From positions 1-23,363 of the forward strand of contig JAHFPO010000016.1 of NCBI GenBank assembly GCA_023266695.1: a stretch of DNA of 23,363 nucleotides, written 5' to 3'. The stretch comes from Hyphomicrobiales bacterium (GTDB lineage Bacteria > Pseudomonadota > Alphaproteobacteria > Rhizobiales > Xanthobacteraceae). Under the pieces are notes generated by a model. It was given only the letters and a program-made list of their open reading frames with translations. It did no database searches and was not told the origin of the DNA. Positions 8,832-15,781 of this stretch are shown piece by piece. The position numbers and the translations under genes are program-made. Numbering within the stretch: the first letter of the stretch is position 1; the number at the start of each line of letters is the position of its first letter.

Positions 8832-9377
8832 CTATTGCGGCTTCGGCAGCGGCTGCGGATTGTCCGCGAGCGAATTGAGATAGGCAATCACGTCGGCGCG
8901 CTCGTTCGGTTTGGTCAAGCCGATGAAGGCCATCGAGGTGCCCGGGACCATGGCCCTCGGATTCTTGAGATAGCTATTGAGCTCCTCGATCGTCCATTTG
9001 CCGCTCTTTGATTTCATGGCGGTCGAAAAAGCGAAGCCCCCATGCACCGCGCGCTCGCGCCCGACGATGCCCCAGAGATTGGGCCCGACCTTGTTCGGAC
9101 CACCCTTGCTGAAGTCGTGGCAGGCGAGGCATTTCTTGGCGGCGGTGGCGCCTTTATTGACGTCGGCGGTGGCGAGCAGTTTCTCGATCGGCTCGTCCGG
9201 GGCGGTCGCGGCCTGCGCCGAGCCCGCGGCCGGCGTCTCCGTGACCGCGATCTCGTAGCCGGGCTTCGCCGGCTTGTGCGGGGTGAACAATCCGCCCGCG
9301 ACGATGTTGAGGGCGAGCGTGAACAAGCAGGTGCCGAGCACCGCTCCCAGGATCTTGTTGATCTCGAAGCCGTCCAT
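8832..9377 (-). CDS. cycM: Membrane-anchored cytochrome c, CycM type
   Basis: This 181-residue class I c-type cytochrome is tethered to the inner membrane by an uncleaved N-terminal helix (about 9-31, ILGAVLGTCLFTLALNIVAGG) and faces the periplasm. A flexible Ala/Pro/Thr-rich linker (about 35-68) leads to one haem domain. The haem site is CLACH (Cys83, Cys86, His87), and the sixth ligand is probably Met149 in PGTSMAF. The C-terminal helix RADVIAYLNSLAD is typical. In Bradyrhizobium the homologue CycM carries electrons from the bc1 complex to the aa3 oxidase; the same role is inferred here. It is divergent from kdsB. The Shine-Dalgarno match before ATG at 9377 is weak. Confidence 0.93.
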   Translation of the reverse strand: MDGFEINKILGAVLGTCLFTLALNIVAGGLFTPHKPAKPGYEIAVTETPAAGSAQAATAPDEPIEKLLATADVNKGATAAKKCLACHDFSKGGPNKVGPNLWGIVGRERAVHGGFAFSTAMKSKSGKWTIEELNSYLKNPRAMVPGTSMAFIGLTKPNERADVIAYLNSLADNPQPLPKPQ

Positions 9378-9397
9378 GCCGCTCTGCCCCGTACCGC

Positions 9398-9420
9398 CGG
9401 TCGGGGGCTCGCCCCGACCG
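9398..9420. other. Stable hairpin in the cycM leader
   Basis: CGGTCGGGG (9398-9406) pairs perfectly with CCCCGACCG (9412-9420) around a five-base loop. It lies 20 bases upstream of the cycM start on the minus strand, so it would fall in the cycM 5' leader close to the ribosome site. It may affect translation or mRNA stability. No known riboswitch fold is recognised. Confidence 0.5.
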
Positions 9421-9438
9421 CCGAGGAGAGCTATCGGT

Positions 9439-9466
9439 TTGCCCCCAATGGTGCAACCCGTATAAG
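9439..9466 (+). promoter_or_regulatory. Candidate promoter for kdsB-pheA
   Basis: TTGCCC (9439-9444) and TATAAG (9461-9466) are spaced by 16 bases and resemble a sigma-70 promoter. The predicted transcript would have a leader of about 40 bases before kdsB ATG at 9515. It is the only good match on the plus strand in the 137-base gap between the divergent genes. Confidence 0.5.
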
Positions 9467-9514
9467 GGCGCCTCCGCTGCTACTTTCTGCCGCTCCGGCA
9501 GGTCCGCCAATCCG

Positions 9515-10285
9515 ATGCCCCGTCCCGGAAAATCCGCATCCCAGGCGATCGTGTTGATACCCGCGCGCATGGCGGCGAACCGGCTTCCCGGCAAGCCGCT
9601 CGCCGACATCGGCGGCAAGCCCATGATCCTGCATGTGGTCGAGCGCGCGGTTGCGGCCGGCGTCGGCCCGGTGTGGGTGGCGACCGATACGCCCGCGATC
9701 GCCGATGCGGTGAAGGCCGGCGGCCACGGCGCCGTGATGACCCGAGCCGATCACGCCTCTGGCTCGGACCGCATCTTCGAGGCGCTCGGCGAGATCGATC
9801 CCTCCGGCACAGCGAAGATCGTCGTCAATCTGCAGGGGGATCTGCCGACCATCGAGCCCGCCGCCATCCGCGCGGCGCTCGGGCCGCTCGAAGATCCCGC
9901 CGTCGACATCGCCACCATCGCCGCCGAGATCATCGAGGATAGCGAGCGCCGCGATCCGAACGTGGTCAAGGTGGTCGGAACCCCGGTCGCGCCCCGCCAG
10001 CTGCGCGCGCTCTATTTCACCCGCGCCACCGCGCCCGCGGGCGAGGGGCCTTTGTTCCACCACATCGGGCTCTATGCCTATCGCCTCGCCGCGCTCGAAA
10101 AATTCGCGAGCCTGAAGCCCTCTCGGCTGGAACAGCGCGAGCGGCTCGAACAATTGCGCGCGCTCGAGGCGGGCATGCGCATCGACGTCGCTGTCGTTGA
10201 CGCCGTTCCCCTCGGCGTCGATACTCCCGCCGACCTCGAAAAAGCCCGCGTGCTGATCGCGCGCGGGCGGTCCCATCCGCGATGA
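9515..10285 (+). CDS. kdsB: 3-deoxy-manno-octulosonate cytidylyltransferase
   Basis: This 256-residue cytosolic enzyme joins CTP and Kdo to make CMP-Kdo, the activated sugar for the lipopolysaccharide inner core, consistent with a Gram-negative cell. The nucleotide-binding start IVLIPARMAANRLPGKPL is visible at about 12-29. It is followed by WVATDTPAIADAV, then ADHASGSDRIFEA (substrate-binding DHxSGSDR) near 78-90, and VVNLQGDLPTIEP near 106-118, where the usual QGDEP reads QGDLP. The C-terminal blocks HIGLYAYR and SRLEQRERLEQLRALEAG are family hallmarks. The stop overlaps the pheA start as ATGA, so the two genes are translationally coupled. Confidence 0.95.
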   Translation: MPRPGKSASQAIVLIPARMAANRLPGKPLADIGGKPMILHVVERAVAAGVGPVWVATDTPAIADAVKAGGHGAVMTRADHASGSDRIFEALGEIDPSGTAKIVVNLQGDLPTIEPAAIRAALGPLEDPAVDIATIAAEIIEDSERRDPNVVKVVGTPVAPRQLRALYFTRATAPAGEGPLFHHIGLYAYRLAALEKFASLKPSRLEQRERLEQLRALEAGMRIDVAVVDAVPLGVDTPADLEKARVLIARGRSHPR

Positions 10286-11142
10286 CCAAGAAGCGCCGAA
10301 CCATCGTCTTCCAGGGCGAGCCGGGTGCGAATTCGCACATCGCCTGCCACGAAGCCTATCCGGACCACGAGGCCGTGCCGTGCGCGACCTTCGAGGACGC
10401 CTTCGCGGCCGTCGCCGCCGGCGAGGCCAATCTCGCCATGATCCCGATCGAGAACTCGGTCGCCGGCCGCGTCACCGACATCCACCATCTGATGCCGACC
10501 GCGGGGCTTCATATCGTCGCCGAGCATTTCCTGCCGATCCGCCAGCAGCTGATGGCGCCGAAGGGGGCGACGCTTTCCACCGTCAAGACGGTGCAGAGCC
10601 ATATCATGGCGCTCGGCCAATGCCGCAACACCATCAAGAAGCTCGGCTTGAAGCCGGTAATCGGCGCCGACACGGCGGGTTCCGCCCGCCAGATCGCGGA
10701 AGCGGGAGACAAGACTCACGCTGCCATCGCATCGCGGCTCGCCGCCGAGATCTACGGTCTCGTCATCCTCGCCGAGGATATCGAGGACGAGACGCACAAC
10801 ACCACACGCTTCATCGTGCTCGCGCGCGCGCCCGATTGGCTCGCTCCTGGCAAAAAACCGGCCATCACCACCTTCGTGTTCAAGGTGAAGAACATCCCGG
10901 CGGCACTCTACAAGGCGCTCGGCGGCTTCGCCACCAACGGCGTCAACATGACCAAGCTCGAGTCCTATCAGCTCGAGGGCAATTTCGCGGCGACCCAGTT
11001 CTATGCCGACGTCGAGGGCCATCCGGACGACCGGCCCTTGAAGCTCGCGCTCGAGGAGCTCGCCTTCTATTCGAGCGAGATGAAAATCCTCGGCGTCTAT
11101 CCGGCCCATCCCTACCGGGCGAGCGACGGCAAGATGAGCTAG
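10282..11142 (+). CDS. pheA: Prephenate dehydratase (monofunctional, with ACT domain)
   Basis: This 286-residue cytosolic enzyme turns prephenate into phenylpyruvate for phenylalanine synthesis. The catalytic part spans about 7-183, with the opening FQGEPGANSHIA, the IPIENSVAGRV block near 55-64, and the catalytic TRF in NTTRF (173-177). No chorismate mutase domain precedes it. An ACT domain follows (about 195-275) for feedback control by Phe. Its usual ESRP motif reads ESYQ here (TKLESYQLEG, about 225-233), a variant I associate with alphaproteobacterial enzymes. The gene starts by a four-base overlap with kdsB. Its stop overlaps the convergent nudC stop through a shared CTAG. Confidence 0.95.
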   Translation: MTKKRRTIVFQGEPGANSHIACHEAYPDHEAVPCATFEDAFAAVAAGEANLAMIPIENSVAGRVTDIHHLMPTAGLHIVAEHFLPIRQQLMAPKGATLSTVKTVQSHIMALGQCRNTIKKLGLKPVIGADTAGSARQIAEAGDKTHAAIASRLAAEIYGLVILAEDIEDETHNTTRFIVLARAPDWLAPGKKPAITTFVFKVKNIPAALYKALGGFATNGVNMTKLESYQLEGNFAATQFYADVEGHPDDRPLKLALEELAFYSSEMKILGVYPAHPYRASDGKMS

Positions 11143-12119
11143 CGCGCACCCGCGCCCGCCGGATTTTCAAGAACTGCGGCGCCCTCCTCGACATAGGCGC
11201 GAATGAGATGATGCGCGATCGCACTGGGCGGCGGTGCGAAAAGCTTGTCGGGATGCTGGCGCGCAAGCATGAGGCCCGCCTCCGCGCGCGACACCCAGCG
11301 CGCGTCCGCGATCTCGGCGCGGTCGATCGCGAGTTCCGTCGTGGTCGCCTCGGCGTGGCAACCGACCATCAGCGACATCGGAAACGGCCACGGCTGCGAG
11401 GCGAAATAGCGCACGCGGCCGAGCTTCACGCCCGCCTCCTCGAACGTCTCCCGCCGCACCGCCTCTTCCAGCGTCTCGCCCGGCTCGACGAAGCCGGCAA
11501 GGCACGACCACATGCCGGCGGCGAAGCGCGCCTGGTGGGCGAGCAGGCAGCGCTCGCCGTCAATCGCGAGCATGATCACGCAAGGATCGGTGCGCGGGAA
11601 ATGAAACACGCCGCAGGACTTACAGTCGCGCCGCCAGCCCGCCTCGCTGCTCTTGGTCGGCGCGCCGCAATTCGCGCAATGAGAATGGCGCGCGTGCCAG
11701 GCAAGGACCGCCTTGGCGGCGGCGAGCGGCGGCAACAGCGCGGGCGAAATCAGGCCTCCGACCGCGATCGAGCGGAGATCGGTGACGAGGAGATCGGGGC
11801 GCGTCTTTAGTTGCGCGGCGGTCGCGGGCGTGAGCCCATGGCCGATCCGCGCGGCCTTGTCCGCAAATCCGAGAAAAACCGTCTCGACCGCGGGCCCGAA
11901 CGCCATCGCCTCGGCCGAGCGGAACAGCGGATCGAACGCCTCGCCGCGGCGGGCGAGCACGATGAGGTCGCCGCCGACCACATAGACGCGAGTGTCGGGA
12001 GCGGCCGCGGCGGCGGCGAGAAAATCGGGATCGCCGCGCCGCCCGGCCGCGCGATTGAGCCGCGAGTCGACATAGGCGAGGGACGGCCACGGGCCGAAGG
12101 CGGACGAATCGTCGGACAT
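11139..12119 (-). CDS. nudC: NAD(+)/NADH diphosphatase, NudC family
   Basis: This 326-residue Nudix hydrolase splits NADH/NAD into NMN(H) and AMP and, in studied members, removes the NAD cap from RNA. An N-terminal domain (about 1-140) precedes a zinc ribbon with CANC and CKSC (Cys148, 151, 166, 169). The Nudix box GFVEPGETLEEAVRRETFEEAG lies near 209-230. The NudC-specific SQPWPFPMS sits near 241-249. ATG at 12119 was chosen because PSLAYVDSRLNR then falls close to the N-terminus, as in relatives. A TTG at 12173, touching the HIT stop, would add 18 residues and cannot be excluded; neither start has a good ribosome site. The gene follows the HIT gene, and both enzymes act on nucleotide phosphoanhydrides or related bonds. 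Confidence 0.92.
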   Translation of the reverse strand: MSDDSSAFGPWPSLAYVDSRLNRAAGRRGDPDFLAAAAAAPDTRVYVVGGDLIVLARRGEAFDPLFRSAEAMAFGPAVETVFLGFADKAARIGHGLTPATAAQLKTRPDLLVTDLRSIAVGGLISPALLPPLAAAKAVLAWHARHSHCANCGAPTKSSEAGWRRDCKSCGVFHFPRTDPCVIMLAIDGERCLLAHQARFAAGMWSCLAGFVEPGETLEEAVRRETFEEAGVKLGRVRYFASQPWPFPMSLMVGCHAEATTTELAIDRAEIADARWVSRAEAGLMLARQHPDKLFAPPPSAIAHHLIRAYVEEGAAVLENPAGAGAR

Positions 12120-12173
12120 GAGCAATCTGCGCGGCGGGAAAGCGACGCTCGCATGCGCCCCCGGCGGAAGCAA

Positions 12174-12593
12174 CTAGGCGAAATCGAATCCGGCGCGGAG
12201 TTTTTTTACCAGCGATCGACGCTCCACCTCTTCGTAAGGGACGCGCGCGCCCCGGCCCCACACCGGATTGGGCCAGGCCGCGTCGTCCTTGAAGCGCGCG
12301 ATCACATGCACATGCAACTGGCGCACTTGATTGCCGAGCGCCGCCACATTGACCTTGTCGCATCGGGTCGCGGCCTGGAGCGCCGTCGTCGCGGCCGCGA
12401 TTTCCTCGATCAGGAGCGCGCGCTCCCGCGCCGCGAGGTCGTGGATTTCAACCAGACCGGGCCGGCGCGGCACCAGGATGAGCCAGGGAAAGCGTGCGTC
12501 GTCGAATAGGCGCAGATTGGAGAGCTCGAGCTCGCCGAGCGCGACCGATTCGGCCACGAGCTTGGGGTCGAGGATGAGATCGCTTGCGGCCAT
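12174..12593 (-). CDS. HIT-family nucleotide-binding protein
   Basis: This small 139-residue protein belongs to the histidine-triad superfamily of nucleotidyl hydrolases and transferases. The core motif QLHVHVIAR (about 92-100) keeps the second and third His (94 and 96) but has Leu at the place of the first. The catalytic His of the family is kept. PWLILVPRRPG (about 36-46) is the usual nucleotide-binding strand. The substrate is unknown; dinucleoside polyphosphates or adenylated compounds are typical for the family. It is followed by nudC in the same direction and probably shares its mRNA. ATG at 12593 has AGGGAAGG-like sequence just upstream. Confidence 0.88.
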   Translation of the reverse strand: MAASDLILDPKLVAESVALGELELSNLRLFDDARFPWLILVPRRPGLVEIHDLAARERALLIEEIAAATTALQAATRCDKVNVAALGNQVRQLHVHVIARFKDDAAWPNPVWGRGARVPYEEVERRSLVKKLRAGFDFA

Positions 12594-12668
12594 GTCCTTC
12601 CCTCCCGGATTTTAGAGAGCGGTAACCCGCCGCGACCCGCCGGACAATCGTCGTCCTCGCGCCGCCGC

Positions 12669-12697
12669 TTGCCTTCCCCCGCCGGACGGCCGATATA
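12669..12697 (+). promoter_or_regulatory. Candidate promoter of the SRP RNA gene
   Basis: TTGCCT (12669-12674) and GATATA (12692-12697) are spaced by 17 bases. Transcription starting six or seven bases after the -10 box would begin at about 12703, exactly the first base of the terminal RNA stem. That agreement supports the call. Confidence 0.6.
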
Positions 12698-12702
12698 GGA
12701 GC

Positions 12703-12798
12703 GGGAGGTTGGCGGCGGACGAGCCGCTCGCCAACCGGGTCAGGTCCGGAAGGAAGCAGCCCTAACGAGACCGGTTCGGGTTGCTGTTCCAACCTCCC
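12703..12798 (+). ncRNA. ffs: 4.5S signal recognition particle RNA, small bacterial type
   Basis: The RNA joins Ffh to form the signal recognition particle for co-translational targeting of membrane proteins. The sequence GGTCAGGTCCGGAAGGAAGC (12738-12757), followed by AGCCCTAA, is the near-invariant domain IV core, with the GGAA tetraloop at 12748-12751 and the internal loops bound by Ffh. The ends close perfectly: GGGAGGTTGG (12703-12712) pairs with CCAACCTCCC (12789-12798). The result is a 96-base single hairpin without an Alu domain, the usual size in alphaproteobacteria. Exact mature ends are inferred from the stem. It lies 64 bases ahead of dnaX, a frequent arrangement. No T-rich terminator follows it. 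Confidence 0.95.
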
Positions 12799-12862
12799 AC
12801 CTTCCTCGTCCCCGATCGAGCGAGCCGTACCGGCGCGGCCGCAGGCGAATTGAGCGCAGGCG

Positions 12863-14668
12863 ATGAACGACGCGCCCGAAAAAACCGCCAAGGCCGCGAG
12901 CGGCACCGCCAGAGGCGGCGGCCTTGATTTGACCACGCCCGCGGCCGGCTACCGCGTGCTCGCGCGCAAATATCGCCCTGCCGTCTTCGGCGAGTTGATC
13001 GGCCAGGACGCCATGGTGCGGACCCTTACCAACGCCTTCGAAAGCGGTCGCATCGCGCAGGCCTATATCCTCACCGGCGTGCGCGGGGTGGGCAAGACCA
13101 CGACCGCGCGCATCCTCGCCCGCGCGCTCAATTACGAGCCGGCGGCGGGCGGCGGCGAACCGACGCTCAAGATGCCGGTCCTCGGCCGGCATTGCGAGGC
13201 GATCATGGAGAGCCGTCACATCGACGTGCTCGAATTGGACGCGGCCTCCCACAACCGGGTCGAGGAAATCCGCGATCTCATCGAGGGCGCGCGCTACCGG
13301 CCGGCGCTCGCCCGCTACAAGGTCTATATCCTCGACGAAGTGCACATGGTGACGGCGCAGGCGTTCAACGCGCTCCTGAAGACGCTGGAGGAGCCGCCGC
13401 CCCATGTGAAGTTCATCTTCGCCACCACCGAGATCCGCAAGGTGCCGGTGACGGTGCTGTCGCGCTGCCAGCGCTTCGATCTACGCCGGGTCGAGGCCGA
13501 CGTGATCGCGCGCCACCTCGCCGCCATTTGCGACAAGGAGAAGGTGAAGGCCGAGCCCGAAGCGCTCGGCTTGATCGCGCGCGCGGCCGAAGGCTCGGTG
13601 CGCGACGCGCTCTCGCTGCTCGATCAGGCGATCGCCCACGGCGAAGGAAACGTGAAAGCCGAAGAAGTGCGGGCTCTCCTCGGCCTTGCCGACCGCGCCC
13701 GCGTGATCGATCTCTACGAGGCGCTGATGAAGGGCGAGATCGCCGCGGCACTCGCCGAATTCCGCGACCAGTACGACATCGGCGCCGATCCCGCGGTCAT
13801 CGTCGCGGACCTTGCCGAATTCACCCATCTCGTCACCCGGTTCAAGATCGTGCCTGCCGCGGCCGACGACGTGAGCCTCGTCGAGGTCGAGCGCAAGCGC
13901 GGGCGCGAGCTCGCCGACAAGCTCTCGATCCGCGTGCTGTCGCGCGCCTGGCAAATGCTGGCGAAGGGCCTCGCCGAGGTGCAGGCGGCGGAGAAGCCGG
14001 TGCAGGCGGCGGAAATGTTGCTGGTGCGGCTCGCCTATGCCGCCGATCTGCCGACGCCGGACGAGGCGCTGCGCGCCTTGCGCGAAGGCGAAAGCGGCGC
14101 GGGCGGAAGCTCGCCCGCATCGGGCGGATCGAAATCGCCGGGCTCCACCGCCCGTCTCGCCTATGCGGCCGAAGGTGGCGCCGGCGCCGGCGCGTCTCCG
14201 CTGCGCGCGCCCGAAACCAAGGCCGCCGCACCCGCGCAAGCGCCCCGCCTCGCCCGGCTCGCCGACGTGGCGGCGCTCGCCGCTTCCCGGCGCGACCTCA
14301 AGATCAAGCATGCGATCGAGCATTTCGTGCGCGCCGTGCGCATCGAGGAAGGCCGGCTCGAGATCGCGGTCGCCGACGGCGCGCCCGCCAATCTCGTCGG
14401 CGATCTCTCGGCGCGGCTGTCGGAATGGACCGGCCGACGCTGGCTGGTGGTGCTTTCGGCCGAACCGGGCGGGCCGACCCTTGCGGAAAGCGCCGCCGCC
14501 GAGCGTGACGCGCTCAAGCGCGACGTGCGCGCCGATCCCCTGGTCGAGGCCGTGCTCGCGCGTTTCCCGGGGGCCGAGATCGTCGGCGTGCACCGGCGCG
14601 AGGAACCACCGGCCGCGCCCGACGACGAAATTCCCCCGGGCGAGCCCGTCGACGACGACAAGGACTGA
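12863..14668 (+). CDS. dnaX: DNA polymerase III subunit tau (and possibly gamma)
   Basis: This 601-residue AAA+ ATPase is the clamp-loader motor that also ties the replicative polymerase together. Walker A GVRGVGKTTTAR sits at about 72-83, Walker B ILDEVHM near 156-162, and sensor 1 LSRCQRF near 199-205. Sensor 2 is in AAEGSVRDALSLLDQ near 243-257. Of the four zinc Cys known in E. coli DnaX only the last is kept (Cys111 in GRHCEAI; the first is Tyr91). A Gly/Ser/Ala-rich linker (about 408-455) leads to the C-terminal tau region with an acidic tail ending DDDKD. No A-rich slippery site for a gamma frameshift is visible. ATG at 12863 has only a short AGG nearby. Confidence 0.96.
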   Translation: MNDAPEKTAKAASGTARGGGLDLTTPAAGYRVLARKYRPAVFGELIGQDAMVRTLTNAFESGRIAQAYILTGVRGVGKTTTARILARALNYEPAAGGGEPTLKMPVLGRHCEAIMESRHIDVLELDAASHNRVEEIRDLIEGARYRPALARYKVYILDEVHMVTAQAFNALLKTLEEPPPHVKFIFATTEIRKVPVTVLSRCQRFDLRRVEADVIARHLAAICDKEKVKAEPEALGLIARAAEGSVRDALSLLDQAIAHGEGNVKAEEVRALLGLADRARVIDLYEALMKGEIAAALAEFRDQYDIGADPAVIVADLAEFTHLVTRFKIVPAAADDVSLVEVERKRGRELADKLSIRVLSRAWQMLAKGLAEVQAAEKPVQAAEMLLVRLAYAADLPTPDEALRALREGESGAGGSSPASGGSKSPGSTARLAYAAEGGAGAGASPLRAPETKAAAPAQAPRLARLADVAALAASRRDLKIKHAIEHFVRAVRIEEGRLEIAVADGAPANLVGDLSARLSEWTGRRWLVVLSAEPGGPTLAESAAAERDALKRDVRADPLVEAVLARFPGAEIVGVHRREEPPAAPDDEIPPGEPVDDDKD

Positions 14669-14679
14669 CGGAGCGCCCG

Positions 14680-15000
14680 ATGCGCGACCTCATGGGTATG
14701 ATGGGCCAGGTGAAGCAGCTGCAGGAAAAGATGCAGAAGCTTCAAGCCGAACTGGAGACGATCGAGGTCACGGGCACCGCCGCCGGCGGCCTCGTCTCGG
14801 TCACCCTCACCGCCAAGGGCGCGATGAAGAAGGTCGCGATCGACCCGAGCCTGATGAAGGCCGACGAACAGGAGATCGTCGAGGACCTCGTCAGCGCGGC
14901 GCACGCCGACGCGCGCGCCAAAGCCGAGCGTCTGATGGAGGAGAAGGCGCGCGAATTGACCGGCGGCCTGCCGCTACCGCCGGGGCTGAAGCTGTTCTAA
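14680..15000 (+). CDS. ybaB: Nucleoid-associated protein YbaB/EbfC
   Basis: This 106-residue DNA-binding protein forms small dimers that bind and bridge DNA. The N-terminal amphipathic coiled coil MGQVKQLQEKMQKLQAEL (about 8-25) is followed by the family core GTAAGGLVSVTLTAKGAMKKVAIDPSLM (about 32-59). A second helix ends in LPLPPGLKLF, typical of the family (PPGxKLF). It follows dnaX by 11 bases with GGAG six bases before the ATG. The dnaX-ybaB-recR order is widespread in bacteria and the three are usually cotranscribed. Here a large repeat separates ybaB from recR. Confidence 0.95.
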   Translation: MRDLMGMMGQVKQLQEKMQKLQAELETIEVTGTAAGGLVSVTLTAKGAMKKVAIDPSLMKADEQEIVEDLVSAAHADARAKAERLMEEKARELTGGLPLPPGLKLF

Positions 15001-15156
15001 CCCTCTCCCCTTGTGGGAGAGGGTGGCGAGCGCCGAAATGAAATGGAGGCGCGAGTCGGGTGAGGGGTAGATTCCCGAGTTCGAGATTCGCTAACACCCC
15101 TCACCCGATCCTCGGGCTTGCGCCCTCGGATCACACTCTCCCACAAGGGGAGAGGG
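15001..15156. repeat. Large inverted-repeat element between ybaB and recR
   Basis: The element starts directly after the ybaB stop. Its ends are a perfect 21-bp inverted repeat (15001-15021 with 15136-15156), extended inward by four more bases with one mismatch. The left end is itself a hairpin: CCCTCTCCC, loop CTTGT, GGGAGAGGG. A second inverted repeat lies inside: TCGGGTGAGGGGT (15056-15068) with 15096-15108. A further imperfect hairpin is at 15107-15132 (GATCC-TC-GGGC, loop TTGC, partner arm). The whole 156 bases can fold as one branched palindrome. I recognise the CCCTCTCCCCTTG...GGGTGAGGGG style from dispersed intergenic repeats of Hyphomicrobiales, but could not search. It is non-coding and unrelated to the REP family elsewhere in the window. 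Confidence 0.85.
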
Positions 15157-15175
15157 TAATGTCGAAGAGTCTTCC

Positions 15176-15781
15176 ATGCCCCGCGCCGTCGCCGGACCCG
15201 AGATCGAGCGCCTGATCCAGTTGCTCGCGCGCATGCCGGGGCTTGGGCCGCGCTCGGCGCGCCGCGCCGCCCTCCATCTCGTCCGCCGCCGCGCCGAGCT
15301 GATGGAGCCGCTCGCTAGCGCCCTCGGCGACGCGCTCGCCAAAATCGTGCTCTGCCGCACCTGCGGCAGCATCGACACCCGCGATCCCTGCACGGTATGC
15401 GCCGACGCCAAGCGCGACCGCTCGATCCTCGTCGTAGTGGAGAACGTCGCCGATCTATGGGCGCTCGAACGCGCCGCCGCCGTCAGCGCGCGCTATCACG
15501 TGCTCGGCGGCACGCTCTCGCCGCTCGACGGCGTCGGGCCCGACGACCTCAATATCGCAAAGCTTGTGGAGCGCGCTCACGATCCCGCCGTGAAGGAGGT
15601 GGTGCTCGCGTTGAACGCCACCGTCGACGGCCAGACCACCGCCCACTACGTGACCGATCTCCTGCGCGAGGCCGCTGTGAAGGTGACCCGCCTCGCCCAT
15701 GGCGTGCCGGTCGGCGGCGAGCTCGATTATCTCGACGAGGGCACGCTCGCCGCCGCCATCCGCTCGCGTACGCCGTTCTAG
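15176..15781 (+). CDS. recR: Recombination mediator protein RecR
   Basis: This 201-residue protein works with RecF and RecO to load RecA on gapped DNA. The N-terminal helix-hairpin-helix is visible as LARMPGLGPRSARRAALHLV (about 17-36). A zinc finger follows with Cys60, Cys63, Cys72 and Cys75 (CRTCGSIDTRDPCTVC). The Toprim domain starts with ILVVVENVADLWALE near 84-98 and includes YHVLGGTLSPLDGVGPDDL. The C-terminal Walker-like part has VTRLAHGVPVGGELDYLD. The ATG at 15176 has GAAGAG upstream and begins 20 bases after the repeat. Its stop overlaps the convergent ampG stop through CTAG. Confidence 0.96.
   Translation: MPRAVAGPEIERLIQLLARMPGLGPRSARRAALHLVRRRAELMEPLASALGDALAKIVLCRTCGSIDTRDPCTVCADAKRDRSILVVVENVADLWALERAAAVSARYHVLGGTLSPLDGVGPDDLNIAKLVERAHDPAVKEVVLALNATVDGQTTAHYVTDLLREAAVKVTRLAHGVPVGGELDYLDEGTLAAAIRSRTPF

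Noticed and set aside
14080..14260. Programmed frameshift in dnaX giving the gamma subunit
   Set aside because: No A-rich slippery heptamer or similar signal is visible in the linker region, and the full-length frame is uninterrupted.
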